From assembly GCA_029964075.1 (NCBI GenBank), contig CM057142.1:34288392-34352391 (forward strand): a DNA stretch of 64,000 nt. The letters run 5' to 3'. This DNA comes from Patiria pectinifera. Lineage: Eukaryota > Echinodermata > Asteroidea > Valvatida > Asterinidae. The notes under the pieces were generated by a model. The model was not told the origin of the DNA, did no database searches, and saw only the letters and a list, made by a program, of their open reading frames with translations. A program made the position numbers and the translations under genes. Below are positions 11,052 to 20,867 of the stretch, piece by piece. Positions within the stretch are counted from its first letter, which is position 1; every line of letters begins with the position of its first letter.

Positions 11052-11597
11052 TATTTACGGAGAGTATAGTCCTCAGAAAATAGTGCAGCTGAATTGTGAA
11101 TTATACCTATTCGTTTGAATTAAAACACGAAAGAATAGAATTACTGCAAATTGGCATAATTATCATTTAAACATAATTTAATACACGGAACACTTTAGTC
11201 AAAAGTGGTACCAAAAAATTAACCAACTGCAGTCCTCAGCTACATTATTAAAAATGTCTTTATTATATGAACGACTGCTAACGAACGTAAACAACTGTGC
11301 CCATCCCGACAGACCTCCTTAAGCCACCTTCAATGACTGGTGTGTTTTTTTTTTTTAAATCTGGAATGATACCACTAATAGACGGAATAATTTCACAGGG
11401 CCCTACTTTGTTCCAGTCCTATCTTCACTTTGAGTAAGGATTTTCTCGTTAAATCGGTATGGTACGTTTCCGGGTGATTGCAAATGTTCCTTTAAAACCA
11501 TAACTTCAGTGAAACATTACTAAGCTTGTCACCTGGAATAATAACTGAGCACCCCCTCAAAGAAATAAAACAAATTATTTTCGTTTTGGTAACTTAC
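11052..11597. other. Gene-free stretch (unit 1)
   Basis: AT-rich single-copy-like DNA with a T-run at about 11345. Nothing beyond short unsupported frames is visible. The equivalent is 42613-43156. Confidence 0.5.
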
Positions 11598-11693
11598 CTT
11601 CCAATTCAGTCGTTCCTCAACCGATCTAATTGCACGAAGTCCACAGTATGATGTACTTTTCCAAATCGACGTCGGTGGATGAATGATTGCAGT
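11598..11693 (-). other. Candidate exon end with strong splice donor
   Basis: On the minus strand an open stretch ends in GAATTGGAAG|GTAAGTTACC, an excellent splice donor. One frame reads without a stop to the donor and ends in RSVEERLNWK. The donor and this frame are kept in unit 2 (ending at 43157). I do not recognise the peptide and find no clear acceptor, so this may be an exon of a decayed or poorly covered gene. Confidence 0.3.
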
Positions 11694-11750
11694 GCCGACA
11701 CGTGACTTTTGACGTCACCATCCCTTGCGACCGGCAGATTCATATATGAA
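11690..11750 (+). repeat. Stray piece of the tRNA-array monomer
   Basis: It carries the array signature CACGTGACTTTTGACGTCAC followed by a TATA-like stretch, about 2.2 kb before the first other monomer. It directly precedes a LINE ORF1 fragment and is absent from unit 2. Confidence 0.75.
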
Positions 11751-11756
11751 ATGCCC

Positions 11757-11857
11757 ACGCGAAGAAGCCTATCCCCAGCTTCATCAAGGTTGGCAGCTTT
11801 AATCTCCCCGTCCGTCATCGCGGCCAAGAGAAAACCTGCAGGATCTGCAGAAAGCCT
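11757..11857 (+). pseudogene. LINE ORF1 fragment (L1/Tx1-type)
   Basis: About 100 bp closely matches ORF1 of the large LINE, the region around 15600-15700 that encodes KKPIPSYIKVGSFNLP and the start of the first zinc knuckle. It begins and stops abruptly, with monomer sequence upstream and a hAT-like remnant downstream. It is a non-functional scrap of a second LINE copy and is missing from unit 2. Confidence 0.75.
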
Positions 11858-11878
11858 ACTATTGACATATGTTAGAAT

Positions 11879-12299
11879 CAGCGGCGGCGGAACGGTTTTC
11901 AAACTGGGGGGCAACACCAAAAAGTAGCACTTGCTTCATCCGTGCTGAAATGTCGACACGTTTTTTTCACCGGACACTTGCCTTGGCCCCGGGGAGGGAA
12001 GGGGGGAGGGGTATTTTCTTCCAAAATAGGGGGCGCTCTTCAAAACCGGCCATTATGCAAACTTCGCATTAGTTTTCTTTTGAGGCTTGGTTTTCATATT
12101 CCTCGTTCAAAACAGAACTCTCTGTACCATTTTGGAAATGGTTACTGAAAACAAATTATCAAACATTTCAGGGCCAGTTTTGTTTTCGTCGCGAGGGGCA
12201 CATATATGCTAGGGGGGTACATTTATGTCAGGCAGAGGGGCACTTGGGTAAATCTGGGGGGCAAGTAGTGCCCCAGCCCCCCTGGTTCCGCCGCCCCTG
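11879..12299. mobile_element. hAT-like MITE remnant (unit 1)
   Basis: The ends CAGCGGCGGCGGAAC and GTTCCGCCGCCCCTG are inverted and match the ends of the better preserved hAT MITE at 31761-32340. I find no matching 8-bp flanks, so it is probably rearranged. In unit 2 only the right part remains (about 43247-43539). Confidence 0.6.
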
Positions 12300-12417
12300 T
12301 TACTGCGGATACTGAGCGGCGAAATGCCGAAGCCAGACGGCGACGCCACGAAAGGCAACAACGGCACAACTGATGTACTCCCGAACTCTTCGATGACGGA
12401 GATCTGCCCACACATAC

Positions 12418-12480
12418 CTGGGTCCGGGCATGCAGCGCGCGTCCGGGCGTAGGACTCTCACAATCAGGGCACCTTCAAGA
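12418..12480 (-). other. Second candidate exon with splice donor
   Basis: On the minus strand a GC-rich open stretch ends in GGACCCAG|GTATGTG. One frame is open to the donor and reads LIVRVLRPDARCMPGP. The unit 2 match (43655-43717) preserves the donor. Together with 11598-11693 it hints at a spliced minus-strand gene or gene remnant here. Confidence 0.25.
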
Positions 12481-13732
12481 AGTTGTTAATGATCATTCTT
12501 CAGTGGGGAACATTTGCCAGTTCATGTCACATGCAGTAAAAGGCAAGCATATGCTGGATCTCCTAAAGGTCCGTGTAATGTAATGTTTTAAATTAATCCA
12601 TGAAGTGCATTCTTGTGTCCCATTTGACTTTATTTTCAAAATTTTGTATTTCTTAATTGCGCCATGAATAATGGTAGTCATATCAACTTAATTGATAGGT
12701 TGAACTAAACTTTGTTTCGATATGGTCACATTAATAAGTATATGCATTTGTATTGAAATTAATTGCAGAAGTGGACTTCTGTTTCGTTTTAATATCGTTT
12801 TATTATAGGTTTTCTCGGCTATTTTAAAACGTTTATTATTCGAATTCACTGTTTATTAAAATTCGTCCATTAATATCGATTAAATGCTCTTAATTTGTTT
12901 AATTTCGTCTTTTGTCAGACAATTTCAAATTCAGTTCAAGCAAATTCAAACAATGAGCACACGACACGTTTTCGTACCGGAGAATCCCATTTCGTCTCGT
13001 CTATGCCAAACCTTGTTCAGAAATCAAATTCGTCTAATTGATTGATATCAGACGAATTCGATCTTTGTATGCTGCCATTCGGCAACAGCTTGGACCAATT
13101 CGATCTGTAATGACTAATATTCTCAACCCGGTGACTAAAGAGTATGACCAAGCTTTGAAATTGAATGGTAAATCACTAATGTGGTTTTCTTAAAAGCGTG
13201 TGAAATTTGTCGAGGACGACATTGAATGATAGAGTTGTTGAATTTGAATGAAATATCTTTACAATAGCCGGGAAAACCTATACCATAGCCCTGCCGATCA
13301 GAGGTGAAGTTCAAACTACACCAAGGGTAACAAAAAAAGAGGCTAAAAAAAAACACATAAAAAAAATATGTGCTGACCAAGCATTCAGGGGTCTGATGAG
13401 CCATCACAATGAGCCCATGCCAACCCCTTATAGGACTCTTCTGGGATCTCGGCGGTCCCAGTCTATAGCCTACACACTTCCTTTCCTGTCCATCCATAAT
13501 TATAATCCCGGAGGGCCAGGCACCATGTAAAAGCAAAGAGCTAGGGAGGAACAAGGCGGCACCCTAAGCCCTGATCCTCCGAGTGGACCACATGCCTTGA
13601 ACCTGTACGAAGATGCACAACCTGGATTTCGCAGACAGTCCCAGCAGCAGAGCTTACCGAATAAGCTAAGGTACTTTAGCACGAGAAACTAAATCTCTTA
13701 TAGTCAATGCGTAAACGAGTACGAAAAAAAAG
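12481..13732. other. Gene-free stretch (unit 1)
   Basis: AT-rich DNA with several 'aaattcgtc/gacgaattcgatc' strings, then a GC-richer part at 13390-13680. A minus-strand open frame of 139 codons (13135-13554) is shortened and altered by indels in unit 2, which argues against a protein. The equivalent is 43718-44980. Confidence 0.5.
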
Positions 13733-13805
13733 ACACCAGCGGGATTCGAAACCGGGGCCCGCTAGTGTGTACGACAAATCGTAACCACTCGGCAAGTTCG
13801 TTACC
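13733..13805 (-). ncRNA. tRNA-derived sequence, Leu/Ser-like boxes (unit 1)
   Basis: The minus strand reads an A box of Leu/Ser type (TTGCCGAGTGGTTA), a B box (GGTTTCGAATCCC) and an immediate run of eight Ts, the order of a Pol III gene. The anticodon and acceptor stems do not pair convincingly, so this is a tRNA pseudogene or SINE head and not a functional tRNA. Confidence 0.5.
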
Positions 13806-13930
13806 TTAGTTCTCTTTATAAAAAAGTTGTCTTTATAGTCGATGAAACGCGGAAGGATGCGTCGACATTTTTTAAGGAATAATCGTCGAAGAGCCAAATA
13901 AAATATATTATAAATAATAAATATATTATA

Positions 13931-14095
13931 AGTCGGTAGAGTGCCATTTTCAGATCATCATTCTGGGGTTGGTGGTTCAATCCTGAGGTTGTCAACAACG
14001 ACATATTTTTTTTCCGTCAGAGCGGAGGGGGTGGGGGAGTGACGACGACACGTGACTTTTGACGTCACCACCCTTTGCAACCGGAGGTTTAAATA
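13931..14095 (+). repeat. Isolated tRNA-like monomer (unit 1)
   Basis: One array monomer stands about 575 bp ahead of the main array. It lacks part of the A box, but keeps a B-box-like string, the T-run, CACGTG, TGACGTCA and the TTTAAATA/TATA region. The unit 2 copy is 45180-45345. Confidence 0.8.
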
Positions 14096-14669
14096 GGCCT
14101 ATCTTTTGTTTGTAAACATTGGCGCCATTTTGTATGGGCTGCCGTAAGCGCATAAATTGAAGCCGTGGTTGGCAACATATTTTTCCAAAATAGTCCTCAT
14201 AACGCCATCAACACATATATAAAAAGGAATGTGTAGGAATTATTTTGTAGCTTTGTTGAAAACTAGTGCAGGGCCCGTCAAAAAATGCACCTGTTCGGTA
14301 GGGGCAATTTCAAAATGCTCATATTATGCAAACAACGCACACGATTCAATTGTGTTGTTTTCACAGGTTAAACTCACACTCATAGGTTCAGCGCACTTTG
14401 TACATGTCGCCATACATCCCCGGCACTGATATTCACCCATACGACGGACAGACAGACAGACCGAACGACCGACAGACAGACAGCCCGACAGACAGACAGA
14501 CAGACAGACAGACATTCCTGGAATTATTTTAAGGATGTTGTATTTTCAAGTATCAAATAAATTTTGGTGATCTGTAATAACTCTTCTTCGTTTTTGCAGT
14601 GTTGGACCTTCCATAGTTTTGCAGGCCGTGGTTGGCGAAAATTCAGTTTGCCAACCAAGCGCAGAAAGC
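14096..14669. other. Spacer with CAGA microsatellite (unit 1)
   Basis: The spacer has no gene. Positions 14438-14515 are a (CAGA)n microsatellite with interruptions. The unit 2 equivalent is 45346-45907, with a shorter CAGA tract at 45693-45751. Confidence 0.75.
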
Positions 14670-15441
14670 TATATAGATCATAAATTCCCGTTTCGGTAAG
14701 TGCGAGCCGGTAGCCAAGTCGGTAAAGTGCCGTTCTCAGATTATCAATCTAGGGGTTGGTGGTTCGAGCCCGAGGTTGTCAACAACGACATTTTTTTTTT
14801 CGTCAGAGCGTAGGGGATGGAGGACTGACGACGCCACGTGACTTTTGACGTCACCACCCTTTGGAACCGGAGGTTTATATATAATAAAAATTCCCGGCTT
14901 GGTAAGTGCGAGCCGGTAGCCAAGTCGGTAGAGTGCCATTTTCAGATTATCATTCTGGGGGTTGTTGGCTCGAGCCGGATGTTGTCAACAACGACATTTA
15001 TTTATTTTTACGTTAGAGCGGAGAATGTTGGGGGGGGGGAGGGACTGACGACGACACGTGACTTTTGACGTCACCACCCTTTGCAGCCGGAGGTTTATAT
15101 TTATTATCAATTCCCGGTTCGGAAAGTGCGAGCCGGTAGCCAAGCCGGTAGCCAAGTCGGTAGAGTGATATTTTCAGATCATCATTCTGGGGGTTGGTGG
15201 TTCGAGCCCGAGGTTGTCAACAACGACTATTTTTTTGTCAGAGCGGAGGGGATGGGGGAGTGACGACGACACGTGACATTTGACGTCACCACCCTTTGCA
15301 ACCGGAGGTTTATATATATTATAAATTCCCGATTCGGCAAGTGCGAGCTGGTAGCCAAGTCGGTAAAGTGCCGTTCACAGATCATCAATCTAGGGGTTGG
15401 TGGCTCGACGAGCCCGAGGTTGTCACCAACGACATCTATTT
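14670..15441 (+). repeat. tRNA-like tandem array, unit 1, part before the LINE
   Basis: Four monomers of the TAGCCAAGTCGG subfamily. Each has a TATA-like stretch, A box, B box (GGTTCGAGCCC type), T-run, CACGTG and TGACGTCA. The last monomer is interrupted by the LINE; its 3' 80 bp (15362-15441) is the left target-site duplication. Confidence 0.9.
15362..15441 (+). other. Left 80-bp target-site duplication of the LINE
   Basis: These 80 bases are identical to 20788-20867, including an uncommon 'ggctcgacgagcccgagg' variant that other monomers lack. That variant shows a true duplication of one monomer segment and not chance similarity between monomers. The segment runs from just after the A box, through the B box, to the T-run. 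Confidence 0.92.
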
Positions 15442-16591
15442 GAGCTCGGTCGTCGTATACGTCAAGGCACCATACGAGATGAATGACGACGTTGTAGTCA
15501 ACGCTCTTCTGCCATATGGGACTGTCGTTAATGTTAAACGACAACACCATGATTTCAACTCAGGGATTGAAAATGGGGTCAGAAGCTTGCTAATCAAACA
15601 CGTTAAGAAGCCTATCCCCAGCTACATCAAGGTTGGCAGTTTCAATCTACCGGTTCGTCATCGCGGTCAGGAGAAAACTTGCAGGATTTGCAGAAAGCCC
15701 GGACATATTGCCAGGGAATGTGAAATGAGGGGCCGGTGTTTCATCTGCGGCTCCCTTGATCACCGAGCTGAAATGCATGAAAAACTGCATGAACTACAGA
15801 GAATGCCTCCAGTAAGTCAAGTGATCCATGATCACTCATACGGTGCACCGGACGGGAGTGACAGCGAATCGGAAACGAATGATGCTCAAGTAATTGACGG
15901 GGGTACTTTAGTAATACCTGCAGAAGGGCCCGAAGAGGAAAGCCAGGAGGCAACAGAGACGGAGGTGATGGATGCGGAGAGTGACACAGAAGTACCTGAA
16001 GGAGAGTCAGAGGAGAAAAGTCAGGAGGCAACAACGCCCGAGGTGATGGATGCGGATGGTGACACAGAAGTACTTGATGAAGAGCTTGAGGAGAAAAGCC
16101 AGGATGGAACAACGCCGGAAGTGATGGATGCGGACGGAGACACCCAGTCCCAAGAAAGAGTTAGCCCCCAACAAAAGCCCCCGACCTTCTGGGATGAAGC
16201 CGTGCAGCAGGAGCGCCTAAAACGTAAGAGGAACGATGACGAGGCAAGTCCAGAAAAGAAGGTCCCTAGAGAGGAGGAAGAAAGCATGGACGCAACATCG
16301 GTACCAGATGGAAAAGAACAGCCTGGAAAAAAAGAAAGAAGTGATGATGATGAACTCTCGGCATCGGGAACTGAAAGAGTCATATCGAAGGAACAATCGG
16401 GAGACCAACATTCAAAGGAGCAAGAAAAGAATGCAAAGGGCCGTACGCCTGACAAGCAGGAAACTGTTCGACGACAAAGAAGAAGAAAGAACTCCAAGGA
16501 AAACTCACCCCAGCCGGTTGATGGTCACACAGCAAAAGAACGTAGTCCTGCTAAAGGTCGTGGTAGAGGCAGAGGTCAGTCTCCAAATTAG
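15442..16591 (+). pseudogene. LINE ORF1 (gag-like, CCHC zinc knuckles), 5'-truncated
   Basis: The frame is open from the LINE boundary to a stop at 16589-16591, with no intact start; the first in-frame ATG is at 15478. It encodes, in order, the end of an RRM-like region (VYVKAPYEMNDDVV, then GVRSLLI and KKPIPSYIKVGSF), a zinc knuckle CX2CX4HX4C, and a second knuckle CX2CX4HX4H (together about 15680-15770). Three acidic tandem repeats of about 30 residues follow (15920-16145, each with a VMDA core), then a lysine/arginine-rich tail. ORF1 proteins of this type bind LINE RNA in the retrotransposition particle. The acidic triplet repeat is unusual. Confidence 0.85.
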
Positions 16592-16650
16592 AAACTGAAT
16601 AAGGTTTTTTTTCCGCCTTCTCGAATTACGCTATTAATATTATTTTGCTG

Positions 16651-19600
16651 ATGAGTTTCTTGAATGCTTTGTCCGTTGTGACCATGAACGTTAATGGCAT
16701 CAGGGACCTTAAAAAAAGGGAGGCTCTTTTTGACGGTTTTGTTCGAAGAAAGTTTAATATTGTTTGCATTCAGGAAACTCATAGCAATAGCGCCGATGAA
16801 CATATTTGGCGCAAAAGTTGGGAAGGCGAAATTGTCTTCAGCCACGGCTCGAATCATTCTCGAGGGGTGGCTATATTAATTTCCAAGAAATGTGATCTTA
16901 AAATTTCCAATGTTGAGAAAGATGACGATGGTCGTTGGGTTATTAAAGGGAGATATTGTGTGGAACAAGAAAGTCATTTCCCTCATGTCTGTTTATGCAC
17001 CCAATCTGATCCCCGAAAGAGCTAACTTCTTCACTGATCTTAATGCTTTAATCAAGTCAGACACTGATTGGATAATAGGAGGCGATTTCAACTGTAATCT
17101 TGCTGTTTCTCCAATCGGGGATCCAAGTCGATCTGTTTTAAAACGTATGATTCATGATTCTGATCTTATTGACACTTGGATGACTATTCACCCTAATGAC
17201 CCCGGTTATACATTTTATAGCAGGGCTCACAAGACTTCTTGCAGAATTGATTACATTTTTGTTTCCTCCTTTTTCAGTCATCAATTGGTGGATATTTGTG
17301 CATGTATGAACGGCCTGACTGATCATAAATTTGTCAAGCTGAAGCTTGAAAACTGTATGACCCCTCATGGAAATGGTCGCTGGATCTGCAATAATGAGCT
17401 CCTTAGGGATGTGGATTGTTCTAACAGAATTTGTAACTTTTGGAATTTTTGGAAGTTGAACAAGACTAATTTTAGCTCTCTCATGGAATGGTGGGAAACA
17501 GGAAAGTTTAGGCTCAGAGAAATTGTTCAAGATTTCGGTCGTGAGAAAGCCTTTCTTGAAAAACGGCAGATCAATCTTCTTAACAATCGTTATGACGACT
17601 TGATCAATAGCCCCGGTGACAATAAAGATGAGATTAATAATATTTTGAGAGACCTCAAAGAGTACGAGATGAAAGAATGGGAGAGAGCTAAAGTTAGGGC
17701 TCGCAACATCCACAAAACAGAAGATGAAAACCTAGCAAATTTTTTTCTTAACCTTGAGAAACATCACATCGAAAGTGGTTCCATGACTAAGATTCTTGAT
17801 TGTGATGGCAATTATGTGGATGATCCTGAAAAATGTTCAACTGTGTCAACACTTTTATCATAATTTGTACAGTTATGAAGAGATTAATTTTGACAGTCTG
17901 AATGATATCCTTGATGACATTGACACAGAGTATTTTGATGAAAATGCTATTGACTTGGGTAAAGATATCTCCAAGCTAGAAATCAAGAAAGCTCTGCACG
18001 ATATGAACAAAAATAAATCTCCGGGTATTGATGGTTTAACAGTAGAGTTTTATCAAGAGTTTTGGGATATTCTAGGTCAAGACCTGCTCGATGTGTTTAA
18101 AGAGTGTAAGAAGAAAGGTATTTTGACTAAGACCATGAATACTGCTCTGGTACGTCTTATATATAAAAATTCTGGTTGCAAACATGATTTGAAGAATTGG
18201 CGCCCCATTAGTCTTTTAACTGTAGATTATAAAATAATGTCCAAGGTTATTATGAACAGGCTTGGGACTATTATGCCCAGCCTTATAGGAAAAGATCAAA
18301 CTTACGGCGTTCATAATCGTAGCATTCACGACAATCTCATGGTTTTACGCGACACTGTCGATTATGTTAATTGTTTTGATAGAGAGGCGGCTATTGTCAG
18401 CATTGACCAAGAAAAGGCGTTTGATAGAGTTAGCTGGAATTATATGTTCAGTGTCATGAATAAAATGGGTGTCCCACAGAGTCTTATTGGGTGGATTAAA
18501 CTTCTCTATAGCGGTCCTTTGTGTAGAGTTATGATGAATAATTTTATAGGTGCGCCTATTGAAATTGGCAGAGGTATTAGGCAAGGCTGCCATCTTGTCG
18601 CCCTCATTGTATGCTATTTGTGCTGAAGGGCTGGCTAATCTTATCAGAAAGAACGATTCTTTTGGTGGGGTTAGCATTCCCAACAGCTATGACTGTATTA
18701 AGCTTATTCAACATGCGGATGATACTTCTGTTTTATTTCTTCTAATCTTGAATTTGATTGTCTTAGCTCCACTTTGCAGACCTTTTGTAGCGGCAGTGGA
18801 TCGAAAGTTAACGTTCAGAAGACCAAAGGACTTTGGCTGGGGAGTTGGAAAAATCGTAATGACAAGCCCCTTGGCTTTGATTGGCACAACGATAAATTAA
18901 AAATTTTGGGCATTTTTTCGGAAATGACGTTCCTGCAGAAGATAATTGGGGACCCAGGGTGAAAAATTGAAAAATACACTTAATCTTTGGCGCACTCGAA
19001 ATCTCACTTTGAAAGGTAAAGCTGTTATTGTGAATAGTCTTTTGGTTCGGGGTTGTCGTACTTTGGCAGCATCCTCCCATGTCCGGATCAATGGGTTAAA
19101 GAAATGGACGCCATTATCTTCAAATTCTATTGGCATTCTAAGCCAGAGAAAATAAAAAGAAACAACATTAGGCTCCTAGAAACCTCGGAGGAACGGGTCT
19201 TTTGAATGTTCAAGCAAAATCCACAGCTGCAAGCTTAAATGGTTAGCTAACTTCTAAAGCGTCTGGCACGTGGCGTTCTTGGTTTAACTTTTGGGTTTGT
19301 GAAGCCAGTGGGCCCAATCGATTAGGCTGGTATGTGTTCAACAATTGTAAAGATTTAAAAGAATTCCTCCTTTTATCAGGAAGTCATGAAGGCGTTTGAT
19401 AAGTCCGGTGGGATAATTAAATGTAATATTTCTTGTGTTCGCGAAGCTCAACAAGTACCCTTGTTCAAAAATGATATCATTACTGGTAATCAGGATAAAG
19501 AAATAGACAGCATTTGTTTTAGAACTCATGGAATCACTTTGTTGCACCATGTTTGTTCCAATGGTCGGTTCCTCACTCCACGGCAAATTACTGATCGGTA

Positions 19601-20414
19601 CAATGTTCACCCTAGAGGTGCCAGTCAAGTTCTCAATAGGTTGCGCAAATTTATTTGCCCCGATTTGTTTAATGAGAATCGTATTGGACCTCAAAATCAC
19701 GTTTCTAACTGGCTTGAAATAAGAGATTTTTCTGATCAGTCGGAAAATATGTCTGTCCGTGACCTAACTGTCAAAATTTGTTATAACAATTTTCGAATGA
19801 AAGATTTTATTGAGCCATGGGCACAGCAGAAATGGCAGGAAATTCTTAACATTAGTACCGATTTAGACTGGACTACTATTTGGAAACGGGGAAATAATAA
19901 GCACCTTGACCACGACGAAATAGACATCTGGTATAAGATTAAACATCGCATTATCCCAACAAAAACATGGCTAAACACAATAGGTATCACCGAAGACGAC
20001 CACTGTATTTTATGTAACTCGCAACCTGAAACTATTGAACACTTGTTTTTGTACTGTATTAAGACTCTTCCTTCTTGGCTTTTTGTAGAACATATTTTGA
20101 AAAAATTCACAGGGAACAAGTACTTCTTTCTCAACGATGAAAATAGAATTCTGGGTTCAGGGGGGAATGTAAGCAACATCACTAGCTTGATTCTCATAGC
20201 AAAACTTTTGAAAGTTATTTGGAATTCGCGATGTGCCATTTCGTTAAACTATATTGACTCCGATGTTGATATGCTGCAAAGATTCAAAACTAACCTGAAG
20301 CGTTTTGTTTACTTTGAAAAAAGCAGATTAGATGACAAAGAATTCCAGAAATTGTATCTTAGAAATAGTGCCATTTGTGAAATTGTTGACAACAAAATCC
20401 GCTTTGCATATTGA
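16651..20414 (+). pseudogene. LINE ORF2 (endonuclease-reverse transcriptase), frameshifted
   Basis: It starts at ATG 16651, 59 bp after the ORF1 stop. The apurinic endonuclease domain shows QETH (16771), GDFN (17081), RIDYIF (about 17243) and TDHK (about 17318). The RT domain shows SPGIDG (about 18018), SIDQEKAFDR (about 18399), GIRQGC (18573) and HADD in place of YADD (18712-18723); the two catalytic aspartates are present. A CX2C...HX4C motif lies at about 20003-20057. The frame changes near 16950, 17850, 18590, 18735, 18950 and again at about 19130-19390, so no full protein can be made. The last segment (19386-20414) is open to the end. Confidence 0.88.
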
Positions 20415-20787
20415 CCTGTATTGTTTGTGCTTTCCCGGCTGATTGATATTTTTTTTTTATTTTTTTTCCTTTTTTGAGATCCATATGAATCTCAGTCATT
20501 TTTGTACATACGTTGTAGATATTTGTACAGTTACGGGTTTATTTTTTATTCATAATTTTTTCAGTTTGAGCTACGATCAGAATATCATTTAGAAACGTTT
20601 AGGATACGTAAACGTAAAATGTATATCTATATTTTATTGCTTTCAAATGATTTATTTTGTTTAATTTCCCGGCTCATCAGTTACTCTGTTTACTGAATTT
20701 GTTTCCTTTTCGAATTGTTTGAATTTGACATTTGTGTTTGAATAAATGAGTTTTCTTAAACTCTACAGAGAGAAAAAAAAAAAAAAA
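20415..20787 (+). terminator. LINE 3' UTR, AATAAA and A tail
   Basis: T-rich 3' UTR with AATAAA at 20741-20746, about 25 nt before the A-rich tail that joins directly to the right target duplication. Confidence 0.75.
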
Positions 20788-20867
20788 GGTAAAGTGCCGT
20801 TCACAGATCATCAATCTAGGGGTTGGTGGCTCGACGAGCCCGAGGTTGTCACCAACGACATCTATTT
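20788..20867 (+). other. Right 80-bp target-site duplication of the LINE
   Basis: Base-for-base copy of 15362-15441, after which the interrupted monomer resumes with its T-run and GC-rich part. Target duplications of most LINEs are about 5-20 bp, so 80 bp is long. Confidence 0.92.

Larger units (their letters stand above)
15442..20787 (+). mobile_element. 5'-truncated non-LTR retrotransposon (L1/Tx1-type LINE)
   Basis: A 5,346-bp insertion ending in an A-rich tail (20772-20787) and bounded by perfect 80-bp duplications. It carries ORF1 (gag-like, CCHC knuckles) and ORF2 (AP endonuclease, reverse transcriptase, C-terminal CCHC-like motif). It starts inside ORF1, so the 5' UTR and the start of ORF1 are missing. 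RT strings such as NWRPISLLTVDYKI and KAFDRVSW are typical of the L1/Tx1 group. ORF2 has several frameshifts, so the element is not autonomous. Unit 2 lacks it. Confidence 0.93.

Noticed and set aside
13135..13554. Minus-strand frame of 139 codons as a gene
   Set aside because: Unit 2 shows frame-changing indels in the same stretch and no domain is recognisable.
15296..15441. LINE ORF1 starting within the array upstream of 15442
   Set aside because: That part of the open frame is monomer sequence. The LINE boundary is fixed at 15442 by the target duplication, and reading through it is coincidental.
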